Shown here one piece after another: positions 35,537 through 43,835 of a DNA stretch of 64,000 nucleotides. Each line of letters opens with the position of its first letter. Position 1 is the stretch's first letter. The notes below the pieces were generated by a model. It saw only the letters and a list, made by a program, of their open reading frames with translations. It was not told the origin of the DNA and did no database searches. The DNA comes from Rhizohabitans arisaemae. Its GTDB lineage: Bacteria; Actinomycetota; Actinomycetes; Streptosporangiales; Streptosporangiaceae. Location: positions 124,001 through 188,000 of the forward strand of contig NZ_BLRH01000034.1 in the NCBI RefSeq assembly GCF_025996515.1, written 5' to 3'. Both the position numbers and the translations under genes were made by a program.

Positions 35537-37405
35537 TCACGCGGCTTCGGTCCGCAGGATCTCCCCCACGGAACGGCGGGCGCCGATGCGCGCCGGGACG
35601 GCGGTGAGCGCGGTCACCACCGCGACGGCCCCCAGGATCACGGCGGCCAGCTGCCACGGCGGCGGGATGACCACGGCGTCCTCGTTGAGGACCTCGGCCA
35701 GCCCGATCCCCCCGGCCAGCCCCAGGAGGGCACCGGCGAGCGCGGGCAGCGCCTGCGCCGCGGCGAGCCCGGCGCTGACCTGGTCCGGGGTCGCGCCGAG
35801 GGCGCGGGCCAGCGCCGAGGAGCGCCGGGCGTCGAGCGTGGTCGCCCAGATGATGCAGATCGCGTTGACCGCCGCCTGGACCACGAGCATGATCGCGACC
35901 ATGAGCAGCGCCTGGCTGAGGCCGGTACGGGGATCGGTCCCCGGCGCCTTCTCGGCGTAGCGGTCGGCGTGGACCGACAGCGCGGCGACGATCCCGGTGA
36001 CGCTGACCGCGACACCGGCCACGGCCAGCAGGGTACGGCGTGGCCGCCGGGCCGCCGCCCGTACGGCGAGCAGCAGCGGGACGGGCAGCCGCGCCGAGAT
36101 CGCGATCAGCCGTGCGGCCCGCCGCGGCGGCCGCGGTACGTCGGCCAGCGCGCGGACCGTGCTGGTGCGGGCGGCGCGCACCGCGGGGACGAAGCTCGCC
36201 AGGCCCGCGATCCCCAGCGCGACGGCCGCCACCAGACCGGCGGTGGCCGGGGTGACCGCAGGGGTGGCCGCGCTGCCCAGCAGGGCGGCGCCGGGCTCGG
36301 TGAGCAGGGGGGCGGCCAGCCACCCGGTCACCAGTCCGGCCACCGTCGCCAGGAGGGCCACGGCGACGTGCTCGGCGAGGAGTACGGCGGCGACCAGGCC
36401 CGGCGTGCCCCCGACCGCCTTGAGCAGCCCGACCCGTCGCAGCTGGTCGGTCATCCGGCCGCCGACGAGCACCGCGATGCTGCCCAGCGCTATCAGGCCG
36501 AGCAGCCAGGTACCGCCCATCAGGGCCGTGCGCTGGGCCTCGATGAGCCACATGTGGCCGTCGAAGACGTCCTGCCACGTCGCCAGGCTCGGCGCGGTGA
36601 CGAGGTTCTGGAAGTGCCCCCTGACGAACGTCGCCGCTCCGGCCGGGTCGGCCAGTTTCAGGTTCACCAGATAGCCCAGGGACTGCGTCTGCTTGGCGAA
36701 GCTCTGGGCATCGGCCTCGGAGAGCCAGATCAGGCCACTCGCGCCCATCCAGAACGCACCGGGCGGGGGGCCGGCCTTCGACGTGGGCGGCAGGCTCTCG
36801 ATGGGGGGCGGCGGGGCGTTCTGGGCGGCGGCCCCGTACCGGCAGGGGGAGTAGCACACCTTGGGGTACGGCGGCATCGCGGCGGTGACCGCGACCCCGG
36901 CCACCTGGAACGAGCGGCCCCCCAGGGTGATCCGGTCACCGGCGCTTGCCCCGAGCGCTTGGGCGAGGCCGGCCTCGAGCACGGCACCGCCGTCCCGTAC
37001 CCAGTTCCCCTCGGTCACCTTGGGCTGGTCGACGTCGGCGGGAGAGGTGTGGCGCCCCTGTGCCCACACCCGCACCGTGACCCCGCCCGCCTCCAGGGCC
37101 GCCTGGGTGTAGAGGTAGGGGCCGCTGTGCGCGACCACGCCGGGGGCGTCGGTCAGCGCCTTCAGGGCGGCGGGATCCGGGCCCGTTTCCGCGCCGTGCA
37201 ACCGTCCGAGGCTGGCGATCACGTCGGGTCCGGCCGTCGCCTCACGGGTGCTCTGATAGGGCTCGCTGATCACCCCGTTCAGGATGAGCCCGAGCGTCAG
37301 CGTGGCCGTGGCGGCCGTGAGGGCCAGCAGCAGGAGCACCGCTTCGGCCGGGCGTCGGCGCAGGTCGCGGGCGGCGAGCCGGAAGACCAGCAGGGTGCGG
37401 CCCAT
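35537..37405 (-). CDS. FtsX/MacB-type ABC transporter permease
   Basis: A 622-residue permease with the fold of FtsX/MacB/DevC proteins: an N-terminal helix, a large extracytoplasmic domain (about 45-290, with cysteines in KVCYSPCRYG), a three-helix unit near 300-410, and a second helix unit at the C-terminus (about 450-600) including ALARALGATPDQVSAGL. Such transporters pull lipoproteins, peptides or drugs out of the membrane rather than moving them through a channel. It starts 4 bp after its ATPase gene stops. The ATG at 37405 begins MGRTLLVFRLAARDLRRRP, typical of the family. Confidence 0.92.
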   Translation of the reverse strand: MGRTLLVFRLAARDLRRRPAEAVLLLLALTAATATLTLGLILNGVISEPYQSTREATAGPDVIASLGRLHGAETGPDPAALKALTDAPGVVAHSGPYLYTQAALEAGGVTVRVWAQGRHTSPADVDQPKVTEGNWVRDGGAVLEAGLAQALGASAGDRITLGGRSFQVAGVAVTAAMPPYPKVCYSPCRYGAAAQNAPPPPIESLPPTSKAGPPPGAFWMGASGLIWLSEADAQSFAKQTQSLGYLVNLKLADPAGAATFVRGHFQNLVTAPSLATWQDVFDGHMWLIEAQRTALMGGTWLLGLIALGSIAVLVGGRMTDQLRRVGLLKAVGGTPGLVAAVLLAEHVAVALLATVAGLVTGWLAAPLLTEPGAALLGSAATPAVTPATAGLVAAVALGIAGLASFVPAVRAARTSTVRALADVPRPPRRAARLIAISARLPVPLLLAVRAAARRPRRTLLAVAGVAVSVTGIVAALSVHADRYAEKAPGTDPRTGLSQALLMVAIMLVVQAAVNAICIIWATTLDARRSSALARALGATPDQVSAGLAAAQALPALAGALLGLAGGIGLAEVLNEDAVVIPPPWQLAAVILGAVAVVTALTAVPARIGARRSVGEILRTEAA

Positions 37406-37409
37406 CGGG

Positions 37410-38171
37410 TCAGCCCTCCAGTCCGGTCAGCTCGGCGAGTCGGCCGACGGTGCCGCGGGTCAGCCTGGTCTCCTCGACGAGGCTGCCGTCGCGCATCGTG
37501 ATCAGCCGGTCGGCGATGGCGGTGACCCGGGCGTCGTGGGTGACGATCACCAGTGTCTGCCCCGCCGCGCGCAGGCCGTCGAGCAGCCGCAGCACGTCCG
37601 CGGTCGCGGCGCTGTCCAGGTTGCCGGTCGGTTCGTCGGCCAGCACGATCAGCGGCTCGTTGACGAGGGCGCGTGCGACGGCGACCCGCTGGCGTTCGCC
37701 TCCCGACATCGCCGACGGCAGGTGCCCGGCGCGGTCGTCGAGCCCGACGCGTTCCAGCAGCTGTGCGGCCCGGCGGCGGGCCGTGCGCGGTGAGCGCCCG
37801 GCCAGCAGCGCGGGCAGTTCGACGTTCTCCTGGGCGGTGAGCTCGTCCATCAGGTGAAAAGCCTGGAAGACGAACCCGATCGACTGTCGGCGCAGCCGGG
37901 CCAGCTCCTTCTCGCTCATCCCGTCGATGCGGTTCCCCGCCAGCCACACCTCCCCGGCCGAGGGGCGTTCCAGGCCACCCAGCAGGTTCAGAAGCGTAGA
38001 CTTCCCGCTGCCGCTGGGCCCCATCACGGCCACCGCCTCACCCGCCGCGGCCTCCAGCTCGACCCCGTTGAGCGCTCGCACGAGCCCCGCCCCCCGGCCG
38101 TACCGCATCTGCAGATCCTGTGTGCGCAGGACCGGACCTATGCCGGGGAGCGACCCGTTTGCCTGTGTCAT
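37410..38171 (-). CDS. MacB/LolD-type ABC transporter ATP-binding protein
   Basis: A 253-residue ATPase. Seen: Walker A GPSGSGKST (about 51-59), Q-loop VFQAFHLMDELTAQENVELP, signature MSGGERQRVAVARAL (about 154-168), Walker B LIVLADEPTGNLD and the switch His in VIVTHD. This is the LolD/MacB/FtsE class that drives mechanotransmission. Its ATG overlaps the end of the PadR gene by 4 bp, and the permease follows, so all three are one operon. Confidence 0.95.
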   Translation of the reverse strand: MTQANGSLPGIGPVLRTQDLQMRYGRGAGLVRALNGVELEAAAGEAVAVMGPSGSGKSTLLNLLGGLERPSAGEVWLAGNRIDGMSEKELARLRRQSIGFVFQAFHLMDELTAQENVELPALLAGRSPRTARRRAAQLLERVGLDDRAGHLPSAMSGGERQRVAVARALVNEPLIVLADEPTGNLDSAATADVLRLLDGLRAAGQTLVIVTHDARVTAIADRLITMRDGSLVEETRLTRGTVGRLAELTGLEG

Positions 38172-38758
38172 GGTTCCTTCCTTGAACTCCAGTGCCGGGC
38201 GCAGGCGTCAAGCCAGGTCAGGTCCGCCTGCAGTCGGAGCACCACACCCTCCAGCAGGAGGCCGGCGACCGAGCCGTGCGGCTCGGTGAGTGCGGCCCGT
38301 TGCGCGGCGGCCAGTTCGACCAGCACCGCGTGTCGTTGTGCGTCGACCAGGTGCGCCGGGTTGGCGAGCCCGGCAGCGGCGGCGGCCACCAGCTTCAGAT
38401 GGAACTCCGTGGGCGCCGCCTTGGGCCAGCTCATGTCGCCGAGCCATTCGACGACCCGTTCGTGTCCCGCCGCGGTCAGCCGGTAGACCTTGCGGTCCGG
38501 GCGGTCGCTCTGGCCGACCCGCTCCGCGGTGGCCAGACCGGCTTTTTCGAGCCGGTTCAGCGTCACGTACACCTGCCCCGCGTTCAGCGCGTCCGCCAGC
38601 GGGCCGAGGGCGAGCTGAAGCTGCGCGCGCAGCTGGTAGCCGTACGAGGCCTCCTTGGCCAGCAGCGCCAGCAGCACCTCCTGCACGACCCGCAACCGGT
38701 AGCCCGAGGACGGCTCCTTGCCTGATACGTCGACTGCTCTGACTTCCACACCACACAT
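38168..38758 (-). CDS. PadR-family transcriptional repressor
   Basis: A 196-residue regulator, first gene of the ABC transporter operon. The winged helix spans about 24-105 (RVVQEVLLALLAKEASYGYQ, GQVYVTLNRLEKAGLATAER, RKVYRLTAAGHERV), and the C-terminal helices dimerise. The ATG at 38758 starts just after the second operator half; a GTG three codons later is possible. Its own promoter carries two spaced operator copies (38759-38790), so autorepression and control of the transporter are expected. Confidence 0.9.
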   Translation of the reverse strand: MCGVEVRAVDVSGKEPSSGYRLRVVQEVLLALLAKEASYGYQLRAQLQLALGPLADALNAGQVYVTLNRLEKAGLATAERVGQSDRPDRKVYRLTAAGHERVVEWLGDMSWPKAAPTEFHLKLVAAAAAGLANPAHLVDAQRHAVLVELAAAQRAALTEPHGSVAGLLLEGVVLRLQADLTWLDACARHWSSRKEP

Positions 38759-38790
38759 TTAACCGTTAGCCATATAAGCTAACCGTTAGC
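38759..38790 (-). promoter_or_regulatory. PadR operator pair with promoter
   Basis: AACCGTTAGC occurs twice, at 38761-38770 and 38781-38790, exactly 20 bp apart (about two helical turns). The second copy is extended to the palindrome GCTAACCGTTAGC (38778-38790). Between them the minus strand reads CTTATATG, a -10-like box (TTATAT). The tract is AT-rich and lies directly before the padR start. Confidence 0.75.
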
Positions 38791-39161
38791 TAAAGCGACG
38801 ACGGCAGGTCGAAGCGCCGTCCCCGCCCGGTCCGAGCAGGCCGGACGGCGTGCACGTTCCCCGGCCGGTCGGGAGGTACGGTGCCATGCGCGGGTTCCGG
38901 CCGCCATCGCCTTGACGTCGAAAGACGCCGGGTCCCCCAGACCGAGGCGGCCGATCGACCCGGCGGGCGGCCCGACGAAACGGCGGCTGTGCCGTCGCCG
39001 AGCTCCTCGGCCTCCCACTCGGGTCCGCGTCACCCGGGGCAAAGCGACTCCGGGTGACGACAGAGACAGGGGTGCTCCACTGACCGTGGCCCCGGCTTCC
39101 TAGGTAGATCACCCTGTCAGTGGCTGCTGAGAGGGCGTCAAGGTGGCCGCTTCCGGTCGCG
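38791..39161. other. Intergenic stretch between divergent/convergent units, with hairpin
   Basis: About 370 bp without a supported gene. It holds a strong hairpin at 39028-39059 (annotated separately). The remainder is GC-rich with only low-complexity frames. Confidence 0.4.
39028..39059 (-). terminator. Terminator hairpin after the beta-solenoid membrane protein
   Basis: CGTCACCCGG (39028-39037) pairs with CCGGGTGACG (39050-39059), a perfect 10-bp stem with a 12-base loop, about 100 bases beyond the stop codon at 39162. Confidence 0.5.
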
Positions 39162-41144
39162 CTATTGGCGGGAGAGTGCGCGAGTGAGGCCTGCCAGGAT
39201 GGTCGTTGCGAGGATCCACCCTGCAGCGATCATCGCCGCGGCGAGCCACTGTTGTGCGCCGCGCGGGCCGAAGGCGCTCTCCTGTCCGAAGCTGATGATC
39301 GGGAGGAGCAGGTCCAGGGCGTAGAGGAAGGCGTTGAAGGGGGGAGCCTCGCCTGGCTTGAAGGCCGGTGGCCGGTGGGCGGTGAAAACGACCGTGCCGA
39401 TAAGGAGAAGGGCTGCGAGCCAGAGCGCAGCGCGGAAGGGTCGGTAGCCGTACCCGACGGTCCAGTCCTGCACATATCCCCACAGCCGTACCCCGAGCCG
39501 CCGCCCCGAGCGGTGGCGACGCTGTTTGGCCAGCAGCACGTCCCGAGCAGCCTCATCGTGGCCCTGCCGACGGTAGACGGCGGCCAATTGCTCATAGGGT
39601 TGAGGTTGGTAGTCCTCCCTGGCCAGCCAGTCAAGTCGCTCCTGGACAGGCAGGGGAGCCTCCAGGCTGTCATAGGTGAAGCCGTTCATCAGGACGTGAG
39701 CAGGCCACCGGCTGGGAGCGTCATCGAGTACGCCGACCCGACTGTGGCGAAGGTCGACGGCCCGCAGCAGTTCCGTCTGGGGCCCGATCTTCAGCGAAGC
39801 CGCTTCCACACCACGAAGGTGGAGGTCACCGTCGACGGTGGTCTCCGCAAGGCACAGTGTGGCGGCGATCCGGGAGTTCCTGATCGAGACGTCTCCCGTG
39901 GCCGCGAAGCCTTCGCAGCAGTCGATGCCCCCGCCCGCGATCACCTCCCACAGGGACAGAACCCGCCCGCCGGGATTACTGAGGGCGGCACCGTGAAACT
40001 CCAAGCTGCCCTCGATTCGGGCGTTGACGAGCACGATCTCCCCGTCGGCACGGAAGCCTTTGCTGCAGCTGAGCCTGCCGGTGACCCCCAGCCGACGCAG
40101 GGAAAGCGCCGTCGCACCCGGGTTGGACAACGTCCCGCCGTCGAGGTTGACCGATCCGCGGACCTGGGTGGAGTCCAGAAAGACCTCTCCGTTCGCCACA
40201 AAACCTGGTGTGAGCCGCAGTCCGCCGCCGATCTCCATCCGCGGCGCGTTCAGCGCGCGTCTTCCCGGATTGGCGAGGCTCGCCTGCGCGAAACGGAGCG
40301 AGCCGGCCACGAGGGCTCCGCGCAGAAGGACTTCACCTTCGGCCGAGAAGCCGTCATCGATGCGCAGCCCGCCCTCGACACTGAGTCTCTCCGCGTTCAG
40401 GGCGATGCCGTCCGGGTTGGACAGCTGGGCTCCGCTGAAGACGCACCGGCGCCCTATCCGGGCGTCCTGCACGCTCAGCTCCCCCCAGGAGCGGAAACCG
40501 CGGGCACACGACAACCCGCCGTCGAGGACGACCCCCTCGGCGGTGAGGCTGAAGCCGCCTGACCGCCCGACCCGTGCGCCATCGAGGGTCATCGTCCCGC
40601 CGATCCTGGCGCCGACAACGCGTAACTCACCGTCGATGACGGCGTTCGCGCACAGAAGATCACGGTCGACGATCAGGCCGTCGGCATGGACGGCCTGAAG
40701 TGCGTGGATCGCCGCGCCGCTGAGATTCAGTGTCCCGGTCACGTGGGCCCCGGCGAGCTGGATCGGGCCGGCCATCTCGCAGCCCTCCAGGCGCAGCGCC
40801 CCGCCGATCACAGCGTCTACGGCCTGCAGTCCGGGTGCCCGGGAGGCCGCGAGGTCCACCAGGCCGGTGCGGGCTCCGGTGAAGACCGGCGTTTCCTCGA
40901 ACTCGCACCTGGTCAAGATCAGAGGGTGTTGTACCTCGGCGTACGACAGGTCCAATCGGCCCGCGATCCGGGCGCCGGACAGGTGTATGCCGGGCGTCTG
41001 CCCTTCAAGGGGTTCCCGGGCGCCGAGCAACATCCTTGCGATGATCGCAGCCCGAACGGGGGTGCCGGGAAGATCCACAGGACGCGCTGTGGGAAACGCC
41101 TCCCAGAGGGCGAGTTCCGGCTCGGACAGATCCTCGATGATCAA
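39162..41144 (-). CDS. Repeat-rich (beta-solenoid-like) membrane-anchored protein
   Basis: A 660-residue protein. After about 70 residues, repeats of roughly 40-42 residues recur to about 470, each with an A-R-[IL]-x-G-x-[LV] rung motif (ARIAGRLDLSYA, ARIGGTMTLDGA, ARIGRRCVFSGA) and LSNPDGIALNAERLSVEGGL-type connectors. This is what a right-handed beta-helix of pentapeptide/bactofilin type looks like. The C-terminus has a tetratricopeptide-like helix pair (LAAVYRRQGHDEAARDVLLA) and three membrane helices (about 570-660). Homologues are labelled 'membrane-associated oxidoreductase', but I see no cofactor-binding or redox motif, so that label looks unsafe. Function unknown; monocistronic. Confidence 0.85.
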   Translation of the reverse strand: MIIEDLSEPELALWEAFPTARPVDLPGTPVRAAIIARMLLGAREPLEGQTPGIHLSGARIAGRLDLSYAEVQHPLILTRCEFEETPVFTGARTGLVDLAASRAPGLQAVDAVIGGALRLEGCEMAGPIQLAGAHVTGTLNLSGAAIHALQAVHADGLIVDRDLLCANAVIDGELRVVGARIGGTMTLDGARVGRSGGFSLTAEGVVLDGGLSCARGFRSWGELSVQDARIGRRCVFSGAQLSNPDGIALNAERLSVEGGLRIDDGFSAEGEVLLRGALVAGSLRFAQASLANPGRRALNAPRMEIGGGLRLTPGFVANGEVFLDSTQVRGSVNLDGGTLSNPGATALSLRRLGVTGRLSCSKGFRADGEIVLVNARIEGSLEFHGAALSNPGGRVLSLWEVIAGGGIDCCEGFAATGDVSIRNSRIAATLCLAETTVDGDLHLRGVEAASLKIGPQTELLRAVDLRHSRVGVLDDAPSRWPAHVLMNGFTYDSLEAPLPVQERLDWLAREDYQPQPYEQLAAVYRRQGHDEAARDVLLAKQRRHRSGRRLGVRLWGYVQDWTVGYGYRPFRAALWLAALLLIGTVVFTAHRPPAFKPGEAPPFNAFLYALDLLLPIISFGQESAFGPRGAQQWLAAAMIAAGWILATTILAGLTRALSRQ

Positions 41145-41354
41145 AGGGCACTCCTGGAGGGTCGCACGCGTCGTTAAGGAGAGCCTCCAAGGACACCATC
41201 TGTCTTAGCAACCTTCATGTTTCACACTCGGCCCATCCCTTGGATCGCAAAGTGCGCGATTCGCAGAAATGACCAGTTCCGCGAGACCGGAGCCCGTGCG
41301 CTTGGCGGCCGCGTTTCTGGTTGATCGACAGGTGGACCGGAACGCGGAATTCAC

Positions 41355-42320
41355 TTAGGCGTCCTGGCGGAAGACGATCGCGGCGCCAAGCGCGGCGTCG
41401 GCCGGGACGAACATCTCCCCGCGGCCGGTCCGGGTGACCGGAACGTCGTTGCCGCGCAGGAGCCGTTCGGTGGCGGCGACGTCCCGTACGGACACCGTGT
41501 AGGCGACGAACGCCGGCAGGGCCGGCGGATGCTCGTCGGGCAGCAGGTCCGCGAGCGCCGACGCGGCCGCGACGGTGAGGTTCGCCTGGTCGAAACGGAC
41601 CACACGGCCGTCCCCGGCCGGGCCGAAGTAGGTGCCGTAGCGCCGTCTCAGCTCGGGCAGCGCCGGGTCGTCGACGCACAGCAGGCATTCCACCAGGCCG
41701 GTCGCCCCGTTGGGGTGGCCGGTCGGCGGCCGGTCCGCGGACGCCTCGGCCGGACCGTTCTCGGCGAAGCCGACCCTGCCTTCGGGCACGCGCCCCGGAG
41801 GCAGGCCGGGGTCGGAGATCTCCAGATAGCGGACGGGTTCCATTCTGGTCCCCTCGCCGGTTTCTACGGGACGGCGGACGGCGTGCACACCGCCGTGGCC
41901 GACGCCGTCGGCGGTCAGCCCCGCGGCGACGCCGTCGATGTCCGGCGTATTGGCGATCATGATGTGGACGCCTTCGAAACGCCCGAGAAACGACGTGATG
42001 CCGGCGGCGGTGGCGCGGACGGCCGCCACCAGCCCCGGCAGTCTGTCGTCGGGTACCCGCAGCGGGATCGGGCGGGCCTGTGCGGGCATGCGGGCGCCGT
42101 CGCCGATGACGGCCACGAGCTCGACGAAGCCGCCCGGGAAGTACACGTGGCTGTTGGCCACCCCGAACGGCTCCGCAGTGTCGGGGTGGACCGGGTAGGC
42201 GGGCGCCGACACGGTGAAGCCGAGCCGGCGGTAGAGCTCCGTCGCCTGGCCCATGTCCCGGACGACGTGACCGACGTGGTGCAGGCCGGCGGCGACCGGC
42301 AGGGGGGATGGCTCAGACAT
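41355..42320 (-). CDS. Large VOC-superfamily (glyoxalase-like) protein
   Basis: A 321-residue protein with two VOC-type halves. The N-terminal half opens GLHHVGHVVRDMGQATELYR, a canonical first VOC strand with a metal-type His, and continues to SHVYFPGGFVELVAVIG with the paired Glu. The C-terminal half has GLVECLLCVDDPALPELRRR and ends with GRGEMFVPADAALGAAIVFR. Members bind a metal and a small substrate or sequester drugs. The ATG at 42320 is divergent from a TetR gene, with an operator between them. Confidence 0.88.
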   Translation of the reverse strand: MSEPSPLPVAAGLHHVGHVVRDMGQATELYRRLGFTVSAPAYPVHPDTAEPFGVANSHVYFPGGFVELVAVIGDGARMPAQARPIPLRVPDDRLPGLVAAVRATAAGITSFLGRFEGVHIMIANTPDIDGVAAGLTADGVGHGGVHAVRRPVETGEGTRMEPVRYLEISDPGLPPGRVPEGRVGFAENGPAEASADRPPTGHPNGATGLVECLLCVDDPALPELRRRYGTYFGPAGDGRVVRFDQANLTVAAASALADLLPDEHPPALPAFVAYTVSVRDVAATERLLRGNDVPVTRTGRGEMFVPADAALGAAIVFRQDA

Positions 42321-42393
42321 GGTTCGTCCTTTCCGGTGAGCCCTCGGGTGGGGAGGTGGCGATCAAAGCCTCTCCCTCCGCATGTCATGAGAG

Positions 42394-42423
42394 TTGACTC
42401 CCTTATGAGAGTACACCCTCATA
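42394..42423. promoter_or_regulatory. TetR operator between voc and tetR
   Basis: TATGAGAGTACACCCTCATA (42404-42423) is an inverted repeat with 8 of 9 arm positions matching. A related half-site ATGAGAGT lies at 42387-42394, and TTGACT at 42394-42399 may be a -35 box. The location between divergent genes fits control of both by the TetR protein. Confidence 0.65.
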
Positions 42424-42446
42424 TTTGTGTGCGGTAAAATTCGATC

Positions 42447-43025
42447 ATGAGCGGCGGCGGGTTACGGGAACGCAAGAAGGCCAGGACCAGGGAGACGATC
42501 CTGCGTGAGGCGTTCCGGCTCTTCCGCGAACGCGGCTACAACGCCACCACCGTCGACCAGATCGCCGAGGCCGCCGAAGTCTCACCCGCGACCTTCTTCC
42601 GCTACTTTCCGACCAAGGAAGACCTGGTCGCACGCGACGCTTTCCCCCCGCTCATCGAGGCTCTCCGGGCTCAGCCGCCGGGTCCGCCCGTCGCCGTCCT
42701 GCGCGGCGCGTTCCGTACGGCGTTCGCCTCGCTGTCCGCGGAGGAGATCGCCGCCGGCCACGCCCGGGAGGTGTTCGCGACGACCGTCCCCGAACTGCTC
42801 GCCGCCAACCTGCGCAGAAGTCCCGGCGTTCTCCGGGAGGTCACCCAAATCCTGGCGGACAGGACGGGATCGGATACAGACGACCCTCGGATCCGGAACG
42901 TCGTCGGCGCGGTCTTCGGGGTCGTGGCCGTGGTCTGGCTGCAATGGGCACAGGACCCCGGCATGGACGGTCCCGCCGAGGTCGACATGGCTCTGGCGCA
43001 TCTGGAGTCCGGTCTGAGCCTCTAG
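42447..43025 (+). CDS. TetR-family regulator
   Basis: A 192-residue regulator. The DNA-binding domain is typical (ARTRETILREAFRLFRERGY, NATTVDQIAEAAEVSPATFF, RYFPTKEDLVARD). The ligand domain includes PPGPPVAVLRGAFRTAFASL. It is divergent from the VOC gene and should control it. A 41-bp piece of its coding sequence recurs almost exactly at 50966-51006, marking a lost relative. A 10-bp terminator stem overlaps its stop codon. Confidence 0.92.
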   Translation: MSGGGLRERKKARTRETILREAFRLFRERGYNATTVDQIAEAAEVSPATFFRYFPTKEDLVARDAFPPLIEALRAQPPGPPVAVLRGAFRTAFASLSAEEIAAGHAREVFATTVPELLAANLRRSPGVLREVTQILADRTGSDTDDPRIRNVVGAVFGVVAVVWLQWAQDPGMDGPAEVDMALAHLESGLSL

Positions 43026-43036
43026 AACCGGACTCC
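43004..43036 (+). terminator. Terminator hairpin over the tetR stop codon
   Basis: GGAGTCCGGT (43004-43013) pairs perfectly with ACCGGACTCC (43027-43036), 10 bp with a 13-base loop that contains the stop codon region. Confidence 0.6.
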
Positions 43037-43223
43037 GGCCACACCATCGGGGGCGATGACCTCAGGGCGTCTCCCCTCGGTGCGGCCAGCCGGCGCGGCC
43101 GAACCGCGCCCTGCCACCGGCGGTGCGCGTGACGCCTCGGCCCGCAGGGGCGGGAGGACTTCGCGCGGCTCTCGCCGGGAGGACCTCTGACGTTGGGTAT
43201 CGCGTAAGAGAAGGACGTTTGGC

Positions 43224-43590
43224 TTGCCCGATATGAAACGGGCATTGCTTACCTTCGGTGTCGCCGCGCTGGTCGCCGGTTCCGACTTCCCCGCAGCGGC
43301 CGCGTCCAAGCCCGAGCCCACCGAGTTCGGCCGGGCCACCCTCACCGGGTTCGCTTCGCTCCCCGCCGAGACCTTCGTCCCCGGGCGGCCAGACCTCAGG
43401 CGCCCGGCTGGGCACGAACCCGATCAACGGCCTCATCCCGCCGTTCGCCGGCCAGCCCGTCCAAGGCTTCAGCGGCATCCTGCCGCGCGGTGGCGGCGTC
43501 TACGACATGCTGTCCGACAACGGTTTCGGCAAGAAGGACAACAGCGCCGACTTCCTGCTGCGGGTTCAGCGGGTCCGCGCGACGCGCTGA
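43224..43590 (+). pseudogene. N-terminal remnant of an esterase-like phytase-family gene (frameshifted)
   Basis: The frame starts with a signal peptide (MKRALLTFGVAALVAGSDFP, cleavage near AAAA) and ATLTGFASLPAETFVPG. Near 43385 the reading frame shifts and continues in the next frame as QTSGARLGTNPINGLIPPFA, GQPVQGFSGILPRGGGVYDM and LSDNGFGKKDNSADFLLRVQ before a stop at 43588-43590. These are the first 110 or so residues of the secreted 'esterase-like activity of phytase' family, whose members are around 400 residues or more. The rest is absent. A terminator-like hairpin follows at once. Confidence 0.7.
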
Positions 43591-43608
43591 CCGCCTCCCG
43601 AGATCCGA

Positions 43609-43633
43609 GCCCTTCCCGTACGGCGGGAGGGGC
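43609..43633 (+). terminator. Hairpin after phytase-like remnant, copy A of a dispersed repeat
   Basis: GCCCTTCCCG (43609-43618) pairs with CGGGAGGGGC (43624-43633): a 10-bp stem (one G-U) and 5-base loop TACGG. About 50 bp around it recur at 55318-55370 (copy B). Confidence 0.6.
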
Positions 43634-43793
43634 TTCGGCGTTTCCGTTGACACCGGTCCGCCTGATGGCCTCGCTCCCGTGCCGGTGAGGCCGACCCACC
43701 CGGCGGACGCCGCCGACGTCCTGGCCGGAGCCCGCAACGCGGCACCAGGCCTTCACGGATGTAATGCGGTGGACGGGCTCCGAGGCCGTTCAC

Positions 43794-43805
43794 TATCGTG
43801 GGGCC
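43794..43805 (+). promoter_or_regulatory. Putative promoter of the cmx leader
   Basis: TATCGT at 43794-43799 could be a -10 box placing the transcript start at about 43806, the first base of the short leader ORF. The -35 region (GTGGAC at 43769-43774) is weak and the spacer long, so this call is tentative. Confidence 0.4.
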
Positions 43806-43835
43806 GTGTCCAGTCCTGAGGCGTCAAGACGCTAG
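43806..43835 (+). CDS. Nine-residue leader peptide upstream of cmx
   Basis: GTG at 43806 opens MSSPEASRR and stops with TAG at 43833-43835. It has no ribosome site, so it would be read from a leaderless transcript. Its last codons form one arm-pair of a small hairpin, and its stop codon lies in the first arm of a stronger one. Nine-codon leaders that stall ribosomes under chloramphenicol are known for cat and cmlA genes. Whether this peptide is translated cannot be shown from sequence alone. Confidence 0.5.
   Translation: MSSPEASRR

Noticed and set aside
33329-37501. Plus-strand frame of 1390 codons
   Set aside because: It lies wholly antisense to the S41, permease and hydrolase genes, which have clear signal peptides and motifs. 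Its translation is low-complexity.
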